DNA of 64,000 nt, taken from Occidentia massiliensis. Its GTDB lineage: Bacteria; Pseudomonadota; Alphaproteobacteria; Rickettsiales; Rickettsiaceae. The stretch's first letter is position 1. Each line of letters starts with the position of its first letter. The stretch spans positions 1-64,000 of the forward strand of contig CANJ01000021.1 of NCBI GenBank assembly GCA_000309075.1, in the 5' to 3' direction. Shown in pieces: positions 1-8,589 of this stretch. Under the pieces are notes generated by a model, which did no database searches, was not told the DNA's origin, and was given only the letters and a program-made list of their open reading frames with translations. A program made the translations under genes and the position numbers.

Positions 1-1
1 A

Positions 2-661
2 AAATTACTTAAAAGTAATTTTTTTATAACTATTTTATGTAGCATCTTATACTGTTATTTAAGATTAGTATACTTTACTACTAAATGGGAGTATAGTTTT
101 AACCATGATCACAATATTAAAAAATTTAATGATTTTTCCCAAAAAATTTTTCTTTTATGGCATAATCGTTTAGCTATTATTCCTGTTGCTTTCGTGCGTA
201 GTAACAACATATTTGCTCTTGTTTCTTCTCACTCAGATGGTAGAGTTATCGGCTTAATTTTAAAGTATTTTGGACTTAATGTAATTGAAGGTTCTACTAA
301 TAAAAATTCAATACATGCTGCTAGAGAGGTTATAAGAAAATTAAAAGACGGTTATTGCATAGCTATCACTCCAGATGGACCAAGAGGTCCTTTATATACA
401 ATTAATAGTAGAATCTCTACTATTTCAAAAATTGCAAATGCTGATATAATACCTATTTCAGCTAATATAACACGTTATATAACCTTAAATAGCTGGGATA
501 AGCTTATAATTCCACTACCATTTGGTAAAGGAATTATTTCTACTGGCAAAGCCATCAAAGCACCAAGAAAAGAAAAACAGCAAAAAGGCTTTGATCAAAT
601 TCTACAATATCAGTTAAATAATTTATCCTTGATTCAACCAAACAAAAATAGTAAATGTTAG
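2..661 (+). CDS. DUF374-type lysophospholipid acyltransferase (5' end outside window)
   Basis: The frame is open from base 2, so the gene begins left of the window; an internal GTG at 194 is not the real start because the family's catalytic WHxR motif (FLLWHNRLAIIP) lies upstream of it, near bases 149-184. About 220 residues are visible. A second conserved block is AITPDGPRGP. Family knowledge: DUF374 proteins are membrane-associated acyltransferases of the PlsC/LPLAT superfamily, often beside Kdo transferase genes. Here the stop overlaps the waaA start by 7 bases, so an operon with waaA-lpxK-lpxL and a role in lipid A or phospholipid acylation are inferred. The acceptor substrate cannot be read from the sequence. 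Confidence 0.85.
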   Translation, partial: KLLKSNFFITILCSILYCYLRLVYFTTKWEYSFNHDHNIKKFNDFSQKIFLLWHNRLAIIPVAFVRSNNIFALVSSHSDGRVIGLILKYFGLNVIEGSTNKNSIHAAREVIRKLKDGYCIAITPDGPRGPLYTINSRISTISKIANADIIPISANITRYITLNSWDKLIIPLPFGKGIISTGKAIKAPRKEKQQKGFDQILQYQLNNLSLIQPNKNSKC

Positions 662-1905
662 TTCTATATTCCTTAATGAGTATAATATCTTTTCCTATCT
701 TACTAATATATTTACTAATAAGAATAGCAATGGGAAAAGAAGATTACACAAGAATAAATGAAAGACTAGGTTTTTCTTTTAGCAAAGTATCTTCAATAAA
801 TAAAGTAATTTGGATTCATGCAGCAAGTGTAGGAGAGTCTTACATAGCTCTTAATATTATAAATAACCTACAACAAGATCTATCAAATTATCATTTTTTA
901 ATTACAACTTGTACTCAAACTTCAGCTAAATTATTACAAAATATGTTGCCTAATAATACAACTCACCAATTTGTGCCAATAGATACATATTTTTCCGTAA
1001 AAAATTTCTTAAAAACATGGAACCCTACTATAGGGATATTTATTGAATCTGAAATTTGGCCAAATCTATTGTATTTTTCTGCAAAAAACTTTCCTATCAT
1101 GTTGTTAAATGCAAGGATATCCGATGCTTCATATAAAAAATGGTTACATTTTACAAAATTTTCTTGCAAATTGCTAAATCGTTTTAGTATCATAGCCACT
1201 CAAAGCATTTATGATTTTAAAAAATATCGGTCTTTAGGAGCAAAAAATATTATAAATCTTGGCAATTTTAAATTCGCTAACCCTATACCTATTGTTAACC
1301 AGCAAAAACTTAGTTATTTATACAATCAAATACATGGTAGAATGGTAGTAGTTGGAGTAAGTACTCATATTGATGATGAAGAAATGTTATATAAAGCTTA
1401 TGTTAATCTAAAAAGCACTTTTCCATGCTTATTACTGATAATTGTGCCACGCCATCCTCAAAGGGTAAACAATATTGTTAAAGCTATAAAAACCTATAAT
1501 ATCATAGCTATAACTGATTCTAGTAAAAATCCTATTACGGATCATATAGATTGTTATATAGTTGACTCAATAGGAGAATCAGGCACCTTTTTAAGCTTAG
1601 CATCTATTACATTTATAGGAGGTTCAATTACAAATGGGGGACATAACCCTATTGAAGCTGCATATTTTAAAACAGTAATTATATTTGGCCCAGATATGTC
1701 AAACTTCAAGTCTGTTGCTGAAGAATTTATACAAAATAAGGCAGCTGTTCAGATAAATAATGATCAAGAATTATTAAATACTATCAAATTTCTTTTATCA
1801 TCTTTGGAATTAAGAAAACATTACTATTTAAATTCTCAAAAAATATTACAATCTAATAAAGATATTGCAAGAAAATATGTTGAACAAATTAAAAATTATA
1901 TCTAA
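655..1905 (+). CDS. waaA: 3-deoxy-D-manno-octulosonic acid (Kdo) transferase
   Basis: WaaA (KdtA) is an inner-membrane GT-B glycosyltransferase that moves Kdo from CMP-Kdo onto lipid IVA. At 416 aa it has the usual length. An N-terminal membrane anchor (residues 1-25) is followed by the family motifs WIHAASVGE near residue 52 and GGSITNGGHNPIEAA near residue 325, the latter forming the nucleotide-sugar site. The ATG overlaps the preceding stop, which indicates translational coupling. With lpxK and lpxL downstream and lptD elsewhere in the window it shows that a Kdo-lipid A is made. Whether it is mono- or bifunctional cannot be told. Confidence 0.95.
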   Translation: MLVLYSLMSIISFPILLIYLLIRIAMGKEDYTRINERLGFSFSKVSSINKVIWIHAASVGESYIALNIINNLQQDLSNYHFLITTCTQTSAKLLQNMLPNNTTHQFVPIDTYFSVKNFLKTWNPTIGIFIESEIWPNLLYFSAKNFPIMLLNARISDASYKKWLHFTKFSCKLLNRFSIIATQSIYDFKKYRSLGAKNIINLGNFKFANPIPIVNQQKLSYLYNQIHGRMVVVGVSTHIDDEEMLYKAYVNLKSTFPCLLLIIVPRHPQRVNNIVKAIKTYNIIAITDSSKNPITDHIDCYIVDSIGESGTFLSLASITFIGGSITNGGHNPIEAAYFKTVIIFGPDMSNFKSVAEEFIQNKAAVQINNDQELLNTIKFLLSSLELRKHYYLNSQKILQSNKDIARKYVEQIKNYI

Positions 1906-2884
1906 TAGAATATTTAAATTAAATTACCCTAAATTTTGGCAAAGCATTAATGTTTTAAGTTATTTTTTAATACCTTTTAGCATAGTTTATTGGTTTAGTA
2001 GCTTTTTACGCCATTTATTTATTAAACCTATCAAATTACCATGTAAAGTAATTTGTATAGGTAATATCACAATCGGTGGTACTGGTAAAACCCAAGCTGT
2101 TATTTGGTTATCTCAATTTTTAAAACAACAAAAAATTAACTTTATAATAATTAGCAAAGGCTATATGGGAAAGTTCACAGAACCTACTATTGTGTCTAAA
2201 AATTGTGACTCTAGCTATGTAGGAGATGAAGCCTGTGAGTTATCAAAATATGGTAAAGTTGTTGTATGCCACTGCCCTAGTCAAGCTATATCAATAATAG
2301 AAAAACTAAATCCAGATGTTATTATAATGGATGATGGCATGCAAAATCCACGCATTTATAAGGATTTTACTATTATGGTAGTTGATGGTAGTAGGTATTT
2401 TGGTAATATGCTACTTATACCTGCTGGTCCTTTACGTCAATCTGTAATGTCTGGACTAGTTAAAAGTGATGCAGTTATTGTAGTACACCCTAACCCTTAT
2501 ATCTCTCTGCACCATAACAAAGTTTTTGAAGCATCTATTAAATCAGTAGATAATATTTTACCTTTAGATAAAAAATACTTTGCTTTTACAGCTATTGGTA
2601 ACCCAAATAGATTCTTTCATACATTAGAACAAGAAAATATTAATGTTGTCAAAACCATGTTTTTTCCTGATCATTATCAATATACTACTAAGGACTTAGA
2701 AGAATTACAAAACTCTGCTAAAGATATTAATTCAACGTTAATTACTACAAGAAAGGATTATGTTAAGATTCCTAAAGAGTTTCAAAGAAACATACTATGT
2801 TTTAATGTTAAACTTGAAGTTACTCAAGACCAAGAGCTTTTAAAGTTAATATATGAAAAAACTATTAATAAAAATAAGATATAA
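1877..2884 (+). CDS. lpxK: Tetraacyldisaccharide 4'-kinase (lipid A 4'-kinase)
   Basis: LpxK phosphorylates the 4' position of the lipid A disaccharide at the inner membrane, using ATP. The P-loop GNITIGGTGKTQ sits near residues 62-73, and the family block MDDGMQNP is present. An N-terminal hydrophobic stretch follows the YPKFWQ motif typical of LpxK starts. I prefer the ATG at 1877; a TTG at 1865 in the same frame would add four residues. Either start lies inside the end of waaA, so the two genes overlap and are probably coupled. Length is normal for the family. Confidence 0.94.
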   Translation: MLNKLKIISNRIFKLNYPKFWQSINVLSYFLIPFSIVYWFSSFLRHLFIKPIKLPCKVICIGNITIGGTGKTQAVIWLSQFLKQQKINFIIISKGYMGKFTEPTIVSKNCDSSYVGDEACELSKYGKVVVCHCPSQAISIIEKLNPDVIIMDDGMQNPRIYKDFTIMVVDGSRYFGNMLLIPAGPLRQSVMSGLVKSDAVIVVHPNPYISLHHNKVFEASIKSVDNILPLDKKYFAFTAIGNPNRFFHTLEQENINVVKTMFFPDHYQYTTKDLEELQNSAKDINSTLITTRKDYVKIPKEFQRNILCFNVKLEVTQDQELLKLIYEKTINKNKI

Positions 2885-3746
2885 GTTAGAATATTATTTA
2901 TTTATATTTCTTATAAAATTACTTCAATTACTTTCAATTGATATTACAGCATCTATCTGTGCGTTTATTGCTACAAAGATAGGACCAATCTTACCTATAA
3001 CGCAAGTAGTTAAAAAAAATCTTAAAATAGCTTTTCCTAGACTTAATTGGAAAAAGGAAAAAGTAATAATACAACTATTATGGAATAATTTTGGCAGATT
3101 TATAGGAGAATTTCCTCATTTAGAAACTATTACAGAAGCAGAAATTAATGGAAGAGTAAAAATAACAGGATTAAAGCATTTAAAAAATTGCCAACAATTA
3201 AATCGCCCTTTTTTTATTTTTACTGGCCATTTTGCTAATTGGGAATTTGTTCTCAAGAAAATCAACAAATTATATGCAAAATTTGCTATAATTTACCGCC
3301 AAGTAAATAATCCTTTTATTAATCAATACATTATAAATACTAGACAAAATAATAATTTGATTCTTATTGAAAAAGGAAAAAAAAGTATTGTAAATTTGAT
3401 TAAAGCTATAAAGTCAAACTGTTCTATTGCTATATTAGCTGACCAAAAAATGAATGAAGGAATAGAAATACCATTTTTTAACCAACTAGCTATGACTGCC
3501 CCTGCTATAGCTAAATTATCTTTAAAACTAAACTATCCTATATTTCCTGTACAAATTGTTAGAAAAAAACAAACTAGCTATTTTCATGTTATAATACATC
3601 CAGCACTAAAAATAAAAAAAACAGATCAACCTGAAACGAATATATATAACATCATGTTATCTATAAATAAGTATATTGAAACATGGATAAAAAAACACCC
3701 TGAACAATGGTTTTGGTTTCACCAACGTTGGAAAAAATATAAGTGA
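2853..3746 (+). CDS. lpxL: Lipid A biosynthesis late acyltransferase (LpxL/HtrB family)
   Basis: Family members transfer an acyl chain from acyl-ACP to Kdo2-lipid IVA at the inner membrane. An N-terminal membrane anchor (about residues 10-45) precedes the H-x4-E catalytic motif in FTGHFANWEF near residue 128, and later blocks such as ILADQKMNEG and GHFA/EQWFWFH match the family. At 297 aa the length is usual. The start overlaps lpxK by 32 bases, which makes it the last gene of a four-gene overlapping block. LpxL and LpxM cannot be separated from sequence alone. Confidence 0.88.
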   Translation: MKKLLIKIRYKLEYYLFIFLIKLLQLLSIDITASICAFIATKIGPILPITQVVKKNLKIAFPRLNWKKEKVIIQLLWNNFGRFIGEFPHLETITEAEINGRVKITGLKHLKNCQQLNRPFFIFTGHFANWEFVLKKINKLYAKFAIIYRQVNNPFINQYIINTRQNNNLILIEKGKKSIVNLIKAIKSNCSIAILADQKMNEGIEIPFFNQLAMTAPAIAKLSLKLNYPIFPVQIVRKKQTSYFHVIIHPALKIKKTDQPETNIYNIMLSINKYIETWIKKHPEQWFWFHQRWKKYK

Positions 3747-3813
3747 TTTACTCTTTTTATAATAATTTTAAAGCTAATTAAGTTACTTTATTAACAGTAC
3801 CTATTTTATAGTT

Positions 3814-4516
3814 TTAAACAGAAGTTAATGCTGTAATAATTCCACGCAAAGTTTGTACTTCATTTTTTGATAATTTATTAATTCTTTTAAATATATTACA
3901 TATATTTAATTTCATTTTTTTACCTTGCTTTTCATTAGGAAAAAAGTTTTTTTTCTCCAGAGCTGTAAATAAATGATCAAAAAGATATTCTATTTCTTGA
4001 TTTAACGCTAATATTTGGTCATTATTCTTTACACTATTATTTTTGCAATTAAATAGTTCATAACAAATTATTGTAGCTGCATGTGCCAAGTTTAAAGAAC
4101 ACAAATTAGCAGAACTATTAAATAGTAATAATCTTATTAGATAACATTATCTCTGTATTTGTAAGTCCCGAGCTTTCTCTACCAAATAAAATACCAACTT
4201 TTTGAGACTTAGGGTAATCACTTAACAAATCTTGAGACATAACATACTCTTTATTCATGTCTCTTTGCCGCACAGTAGTCGAATAAACAAAATTCAAATC
4301 CCTAATTGCTGTTAAAACATCTTCATATATCTTAGCAGATTTTATAATATCAACAGCACCAACTGATAACAATTCAGCTTTTGGATTAGGCCATTTATCT
4401 CTTGGCTTTACAATTCTTAGATCTTGTAAGCCAAAATTCTTCATAGTTCTAGCTACTGCACCAATATTTTCTCCCATTTGAGGGCACACTAAAATTATAG
4501 ACGGGCTAGTAGACAT
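3814..4516 (-). pseudogene. trmJ: TrmJ-like tRNA 2'-O-methyltransferase, frameshifted
   Basis: SPOUT-family RNA methyltransferase (TrmH group 1, TrmJ-like) that methylates a wobble-loop ribose in tRNA using SAM. The first 132 codons hold the N-terminal part (VCPQMGENIGAVARTMKNFG, then GILFGRESSGL) and stop near 4118. The C-terminal part (CSLNLAHAATIICYEL and LSKNEVQTLRGII) continues in another frame down to 3814. Dropping one T from the TTT that precedes the stop joins ...IITI to NSSANLCSLNLAHA and gives a normal protein of 233 aa. This break is not in a long homopolymer, so it may be a true pseudogene. It lies 14 bases after birA and is probably in the same transcript. Confidence 0.82.
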
Positions 4517-4530
4517 TTATTAGGAACCTT

Positions 4531-5274
4531 CTAGTTACTAAAAAATACTTCTTGCAGAGAATAGTAGAAAATTATATCATCTTTTGACCTTATCACTAAG
4601 GCCCCAGAATCATCTATACTAACAAAAATCCCCTGATTATACTTACCACCATAATTGACTGTAATAGTTTTATTTAGTCCAAACGCTTTATCAAGCCATA
4701 ATTGTTTTATGCTCTTAAATCCATATTCCTCCCATTTTTTTCTATAAAAATCAAAATTATTGATTATAATATTGATCAAATGACTAAAATTTCTATCAAT
4801 AATATAACCAGATGCAACTATAGAGGTTACTTTTTCTTGTAATTCCAAAGGATAAGAAAAAATATTTATCCCTATTCCTATAACTAAAAAATTGCGATTA
4901 CATTCTGATATATTCTCTACCAGTATTCCTGCGATCTTCTTACCACCTAATAGTACATCATTAGGCCATTTCAACGATATATTATTTTTAAAATTATTAC
5001 CAAAAACTCTTTCTAAAGATGTAATCAGACTAACTCCTACCACTAAAGACAAAGTAGATAAATTAATTAATGAGTAATTATGGCAATATAAAATTGACAT
5101 AAATAAATTACCAGGAGAAGATACCCAACTTTTATTTTTCCTCCCTCTTCCATTTGTTTGAGCATGAGACCATATAACATAATTATCAGAAGGATTAGTT
5201 TTAGCTATTCTTTTGGCTTCTAAATTTGTACTATCAACGACATCAAGCTCAAGTAATCTATATTCTAATATCAA
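4531..5274 (-). CDS. birA: Biotin--[acetyl-CoA-carboxylase] ligase
   Basis: Attaches biotin to the biotin carboxyl carrier protein through biotinyl-5'-AMP. Visible motifs are VDSTNLEAKR near residue 13, the nucleotide/biotin loop NGRGRKNKSW near residue 41, SLKWPNDVLLGGKKIAG near residue 100, and VIGIGINI. At 247 aa it lacks the N-terminal DNA-binding domain of the Escherichia coli protein, so it should be an enzyme only and not a repressor. It follows nuoN after a short gap, the same order as in Rickettsia. Confidence 0.93.
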   Translation of the reverse strand: MILEYRLLELDVVDSTNLEAKRIAKTNPSDNYVIWSHAQTNGRGRKNKSWVSSPGNLFMSILYCHNYSLINLSTLSLVVGVSLITSLERVFGNNFKNNISLKWPNDVLLGGKKIAGILVENISECNRNFLVIGIGINIFSYPLELQEKVTSIVASGYIIDRNFSHLINIIINNFDFYRKKWEEYGFKSIKQLWLDKAFGLNKTITVNYGGKYNQGIFVSIDDSGALVIRSKDDIIFYYSLQEVFFSN

Positions 5275-5287
5275 TTTTAATGTTTTA

Positions 5288-7081
5288 TTAAGTTAAAAAT
5301 ACTAGACTTTTATTTATAAAAATAAATATAATAATTAACACTACAATAATAAAAACTGAAACCCCATTTACTAACATCAATTCATAATTTAATGGCATAG
5401 CAATATTTTTAGCAACAGGGTCTAGAAAATACATCATCTTAATAATATTAAGGTAACAATATGCTGCAATTAAAGCAGCTAATAATCCTGTAAATACTAA
5501 CGTATAATTTTGAGTACTCATAGCATTCATAAGTACAAAATACTTACTAAAAAATCCAGCGAAAGGTGGCAACCCTATTAATGAAAACATTATTATTGTT
5601 ATAGATAAAGATAATGCTTTGTTTGTATGAGCAAGTCCACTAAAATGTTCTATTTTTAGTTCATTAACAGACCGACCAAAACCTGAAATTATTAAAGAAA
5701 CGAACCCTATTATAGTAATAGCATAAATAATAATATAAAAATAAGACACTTCTACTTTCATACCATTAGCTTGGCCACCAACAAGTGGCAGTAAAATATA
5801 TCCTAAGTTTAAAATTGTGCTATATGCAATTAAACGCTTAACTGAATGTTGAAGCAGCGTTCCTAATGAACCTATAATTAATGAAAAACATGTTATAAGC
5901 TCCAAAATTACATCTATACGTAAATCGTCATTATATTCAAATGCTTTTAATAAATTTATAAATAATGCTAAAATACTAATTTTCTGACAAGTAGAAAAAA
6001 AAGTAATTGATATTAAAGGAGAGCCTTCATATACATCTGGTGTCCACATATGAAATGGCACTATAGATAATTTAAAAAATATACCTGTAAATATTAAAAA
6101 TATAGCTGCTACATTTATGATATTTACACCCTTATTTTGTAATATATTAACAACTGCATCATATCTTATACTTTGTGTAGAGCCGTATATAAGAGATATA
6201 CCAAATAAAGTAATAGCTGAAAACAGTGATCCTAATATAAAGTATTTTAGCCCTGCTTCAGATGACTTAATATTTTTACGGTCAAAGGTGGCTAAAATAT
6301 AACCAACAAGCCCTTGTATTTCAATGCTAAGAAACATAACCATAAAATTTCTTGCTGAAACTAATATAAAACCCCCTAAAATAGCAACTTGCATTAGTAC
6401 TATATATTCACTATGACCTTTTTGTTCATTAGTCTTTATATAACCAATATAAAGCAAAATTATAGCTATATAAAAAACTAAAATAATTATTTTTAAATAA
6501 ATACTTTGTTGATCTATAACAAAACCACCCTCAAAATAAGTAGAAAAAAATATATCTGAATTGAGTACTAAAATATAAATTAAAAACATACTTAAGAAAA
6601 TTGCAATTCTACCTATTAGAAAAGTTAAACTATTATTATTAAACACTCCAATAAGTTGAAATATTAAAGCAGATAGAAAAAGTAAAATCTCCGGCAACAT
6701 CCCAAAAGGTAAATCTTGATATTTATCACAAATTATAGCACCTCTCATAGCCATAATAAATAAAAAATCATTTATATCTATGCCAAGTAAAAATTTATTA
6801 ATACTAACTACAAATAATATTAAAAAGGTTATAATTGTGCTTATTATTAAAGCTAGACGATAACCAGGCATTCTAGCAGCTAATAAAGCTAAAACAACAG
6901 CTATATTAGGATAAATTACACATGAAAGTAAAATAAATGTAATAAAAAAAATTACAATTCTACATATTGTAGTAGCTATTATAATGGGTAAGCTACCATT
7001 GCTAGGTACTCCAATTAATATGAATAAAAAAGACAAAAGTTTTTCTACTATTTTACAAGAATTTTCTTTAAGATAATTCAT
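5288..7081 (-). CDS. nuoN: NADH-quinone oxidoreductase subunit N, with an extra N-terminal membrane region
   Basis: Proton-pumping antiporter-like membrane subunit of complex I. Residues from about 128 (MLPEILLFLSALIF) to the end match NuoN, including the Proton_antipo_M region (AGLKYFILGSLFSA, FKLSIVPFHMWTPDVYEG, SVKRLIAYSTILNLGY). The ORF is 597 aa, about 120 more than usual for NuoN. The excess is an N-terminal stretch with about three hydrophobic segments that I cannot assign. The ATG at 7081 lies 11 bases after the nuoM stop, which favours it; the ATG at 6700 would give a standard-length NuoN but leave about 390 bases unexplained. Neither start has a clear Shine-Dalgarno. Confidence 0.93.
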   Translation of the reverse strand: MNYLKENSCKIVEKLLSFLFILIGVPSNGSLPIIIATTICRIVIFFITFILLSCVIYPNIAVVLALLAARMPGYRLALIISTIITFLILFVVSINKFLLGIDINDFLFIMAMRGAIICDKYQDLPFGMLPEILLFLSALIFQLIGVFNNNSLTFLIGRIAIFLSMFLIYILVLNSDIFFSTYFEGGFVIDQQSIYLKIIILVFYIAIILLYIGYIKTNEQKGHSEYIVLMQVAILGGFILVSARNFMVMFLSIEIQGLVGYILATFDRKNIKSSEAGLKYFILGSLFSAITLFGISLIYGSTQSIRYDAVVNILQNKGVNIINVAAIFLIFTGIFFKLSIVPFHMWTPDVYEGSPLISITFFSTCQKISILALFINLLKAFEYNDDLRIDVILELITCFSLIIGSLGTLLQHSVKRLIAYSTILNLGYILLPLVGGQANGMKVEVSYFYIIIYAITIIGFVSLIISGFGRSVNELKIEHFSGLAHTNKALSLSITIIMFSLIGLPPFAGFFSKYFVLMNAMSTQNYTLVFTGLLAALIAAYCYLNIIKMMYFLDPVAKNIAMPLNYELMLVNGVSVFIIVVLIIIFIFINKSLVFLT

Positions 7082-7092
7082 ACACTAAATAG

Positions 7093-8589
7093 TTAAAAAT
7101 TATAAAAAAGATTACTTAACATCTCTGATGGTATAGTTAAAAAATCTAGTACTAACTTAGGATATACTCCTATTATTACCATCAATAACATTAGTGGTAA
7201 TATGGCTCCTTTTTCCCTTAACATAATATCATCAAACGTATAAATTACTGGATTTTTTACCTCCATTAACATAATGCGATGATAAAGAAATAACATATAC
7301 ACTGCACTAAATAACAATCCTGAAGTAGCTAAAGCTCCAAATAATGGATAAGTGGAAATAACTCCAAATAAAGTAAATAGTTCTCCTATAAATCCACTAG
7401 TACCAGGTATTCCTATTGATCCAAAAACTATAAATATAAAAATAGTTGCAAGTTTAGGCATTGTTTGTGCTACTCCACCATAAAAACTTATCTCTCTAGT
7501 ATGCATACGGTCATACAAAACTCCAATTATCATAAATAAAGCTGAAGATATAATACCATGACTTAACATCTGAAAAATAGCTCCTTGAATTCCATGTAAA
7601 TTTAAACTAAAAATACCAGCAGTAACATATCCCATATGAGCTATTGAAGAGTAGGCTATTACTCTTTTTATATCATTTTGCTTAAAAGCAATAAGAGAAG
7701 CATAAATAATTGCAGCAACACTTAACATTACTACCATCTTACTAAAATATAAAGAAGCAGCTGGAAACATTGGTAAACATATTCTTAGCAGTCCAAATCC
7801 ACCTAGTTTTAATAATATCCCAGCTAGCATGACAGAACCCCCAGTTGGAGCTTCCACATGTGCATCAGGTAACCATGAATGCAAGGGTATCATAGGTATT
7901 TTTATCGCAAATGTTATAAATATAGCTAACCATAATAATTGTTGTACTTGTATACTAAATTTAGGAATAATATTTGTTAACATTGTCATATCAAGTGTGG
8001 CTGCATTTTTAAATATATATATAATAGTTATTAAAAATAACACTGACCCTGTAAAAGTGTATAGGAAAAATTTAAAGGAAGCATATACTTTATTTTTTCC
8101 TCCCCAAATTCCTATTATTAAAAATAATGGAAATAATGTTGACTCAAAAAACATATAAAATAATAATAAGTTTAATGAACTAAAAGCCCCAATAATTAAA
8201 GATTCCATTAATAAAAAACATAATAAATATTCTTTAATCTTCTCCTTTATAGAAAAAACACTTATAATAATAGAAAGTAAAGTTAATAGAGAAGTTAAAA
8301 AAACGAAGAAAACTGATATACCATCAATACCTAAATGATAATTAAGGCCAATAAAAGTAAGAAAAGAATAAAACTCTACAAACTGAAAACCGTAAATTGT
8401 GCTGTCAAATTTCAGTAATAAGTATATGCTACAAAATAAGGTAAATACAGAACTTAAAATTGCTACATATTTCATATGTACTACTTTATTTAATCCTCTA
8501 CCTTGTTGCATAAAAAGAATATACATAGCACCAAATAAAGGTAGTAAAATAGTAATTGACAATATAGGAAATTCTGTAACTACCTGCAT
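7093..8589 (-). CDS. nuoM: NADH-quinone oxidoreductase subunit M
   Basis: Proton-pumping membrane subunit of complex I, 498 aa and about 14 predicted membrane segments. The antiporter-family signature LPDAHVEAPTGGSVMLAG (near residue 238) and KRVIAYSSIAHMGYV (near 310) are clear, as is the early LGIDGISVFFVFLTSLLT. Its ATG directly abuts the nuoL stop, and nuoN follows after 11 bases, so these genes are read as one transcript. Confidence 0.97.
   Translation of the reverse strand: MQVVTEFPILSITILLPLFGAMYILFMQQGRGLNKVVHMKYVAILSSVFTLFCSIYLLLKFDSTIYGFQFVEFYSFLTFIGLNYHLGIDGISVFFVFLTSLLTLLSIIISVFSIKEKIKEYLLCFLLMESLIIGAFSSLNLLLFYMFFESTLFPLFLIIGIWGGKNKVYASFKFFLYTFTGSVLFLITIIYIFKNAATLDMTMLTNIIPKFSIQVQQLLWLAIFITFAIKIPMIPLHSWLPDAHVEAPTGGSVMLAGILLKLGGFGLLRICLPMFPAASLYFSKMVVMLSVAAIIYASLIAFKQNDIKRVIAYSSIAHMGYVTAGIFSLNLHGIQGAIFQMLSHGIISSALFMIIGVLYDRMHTREISFYGGVAQTMPKLATIFIFIVFGSIGIPGTSGFIGELFTLFGVISTYPLFGALATSGLLFSAVYMLFLYHRIMLMEVKNPVIYTFDDIMLREKGAILPLMLLMVIIGVYPKLVLDFLTIPSEMLSNLFYNF

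Noticed and set aside
7829-8158. 109-aa ORF opposite nuoM
   Set aside because: Antisense shadow of a membrane gene.
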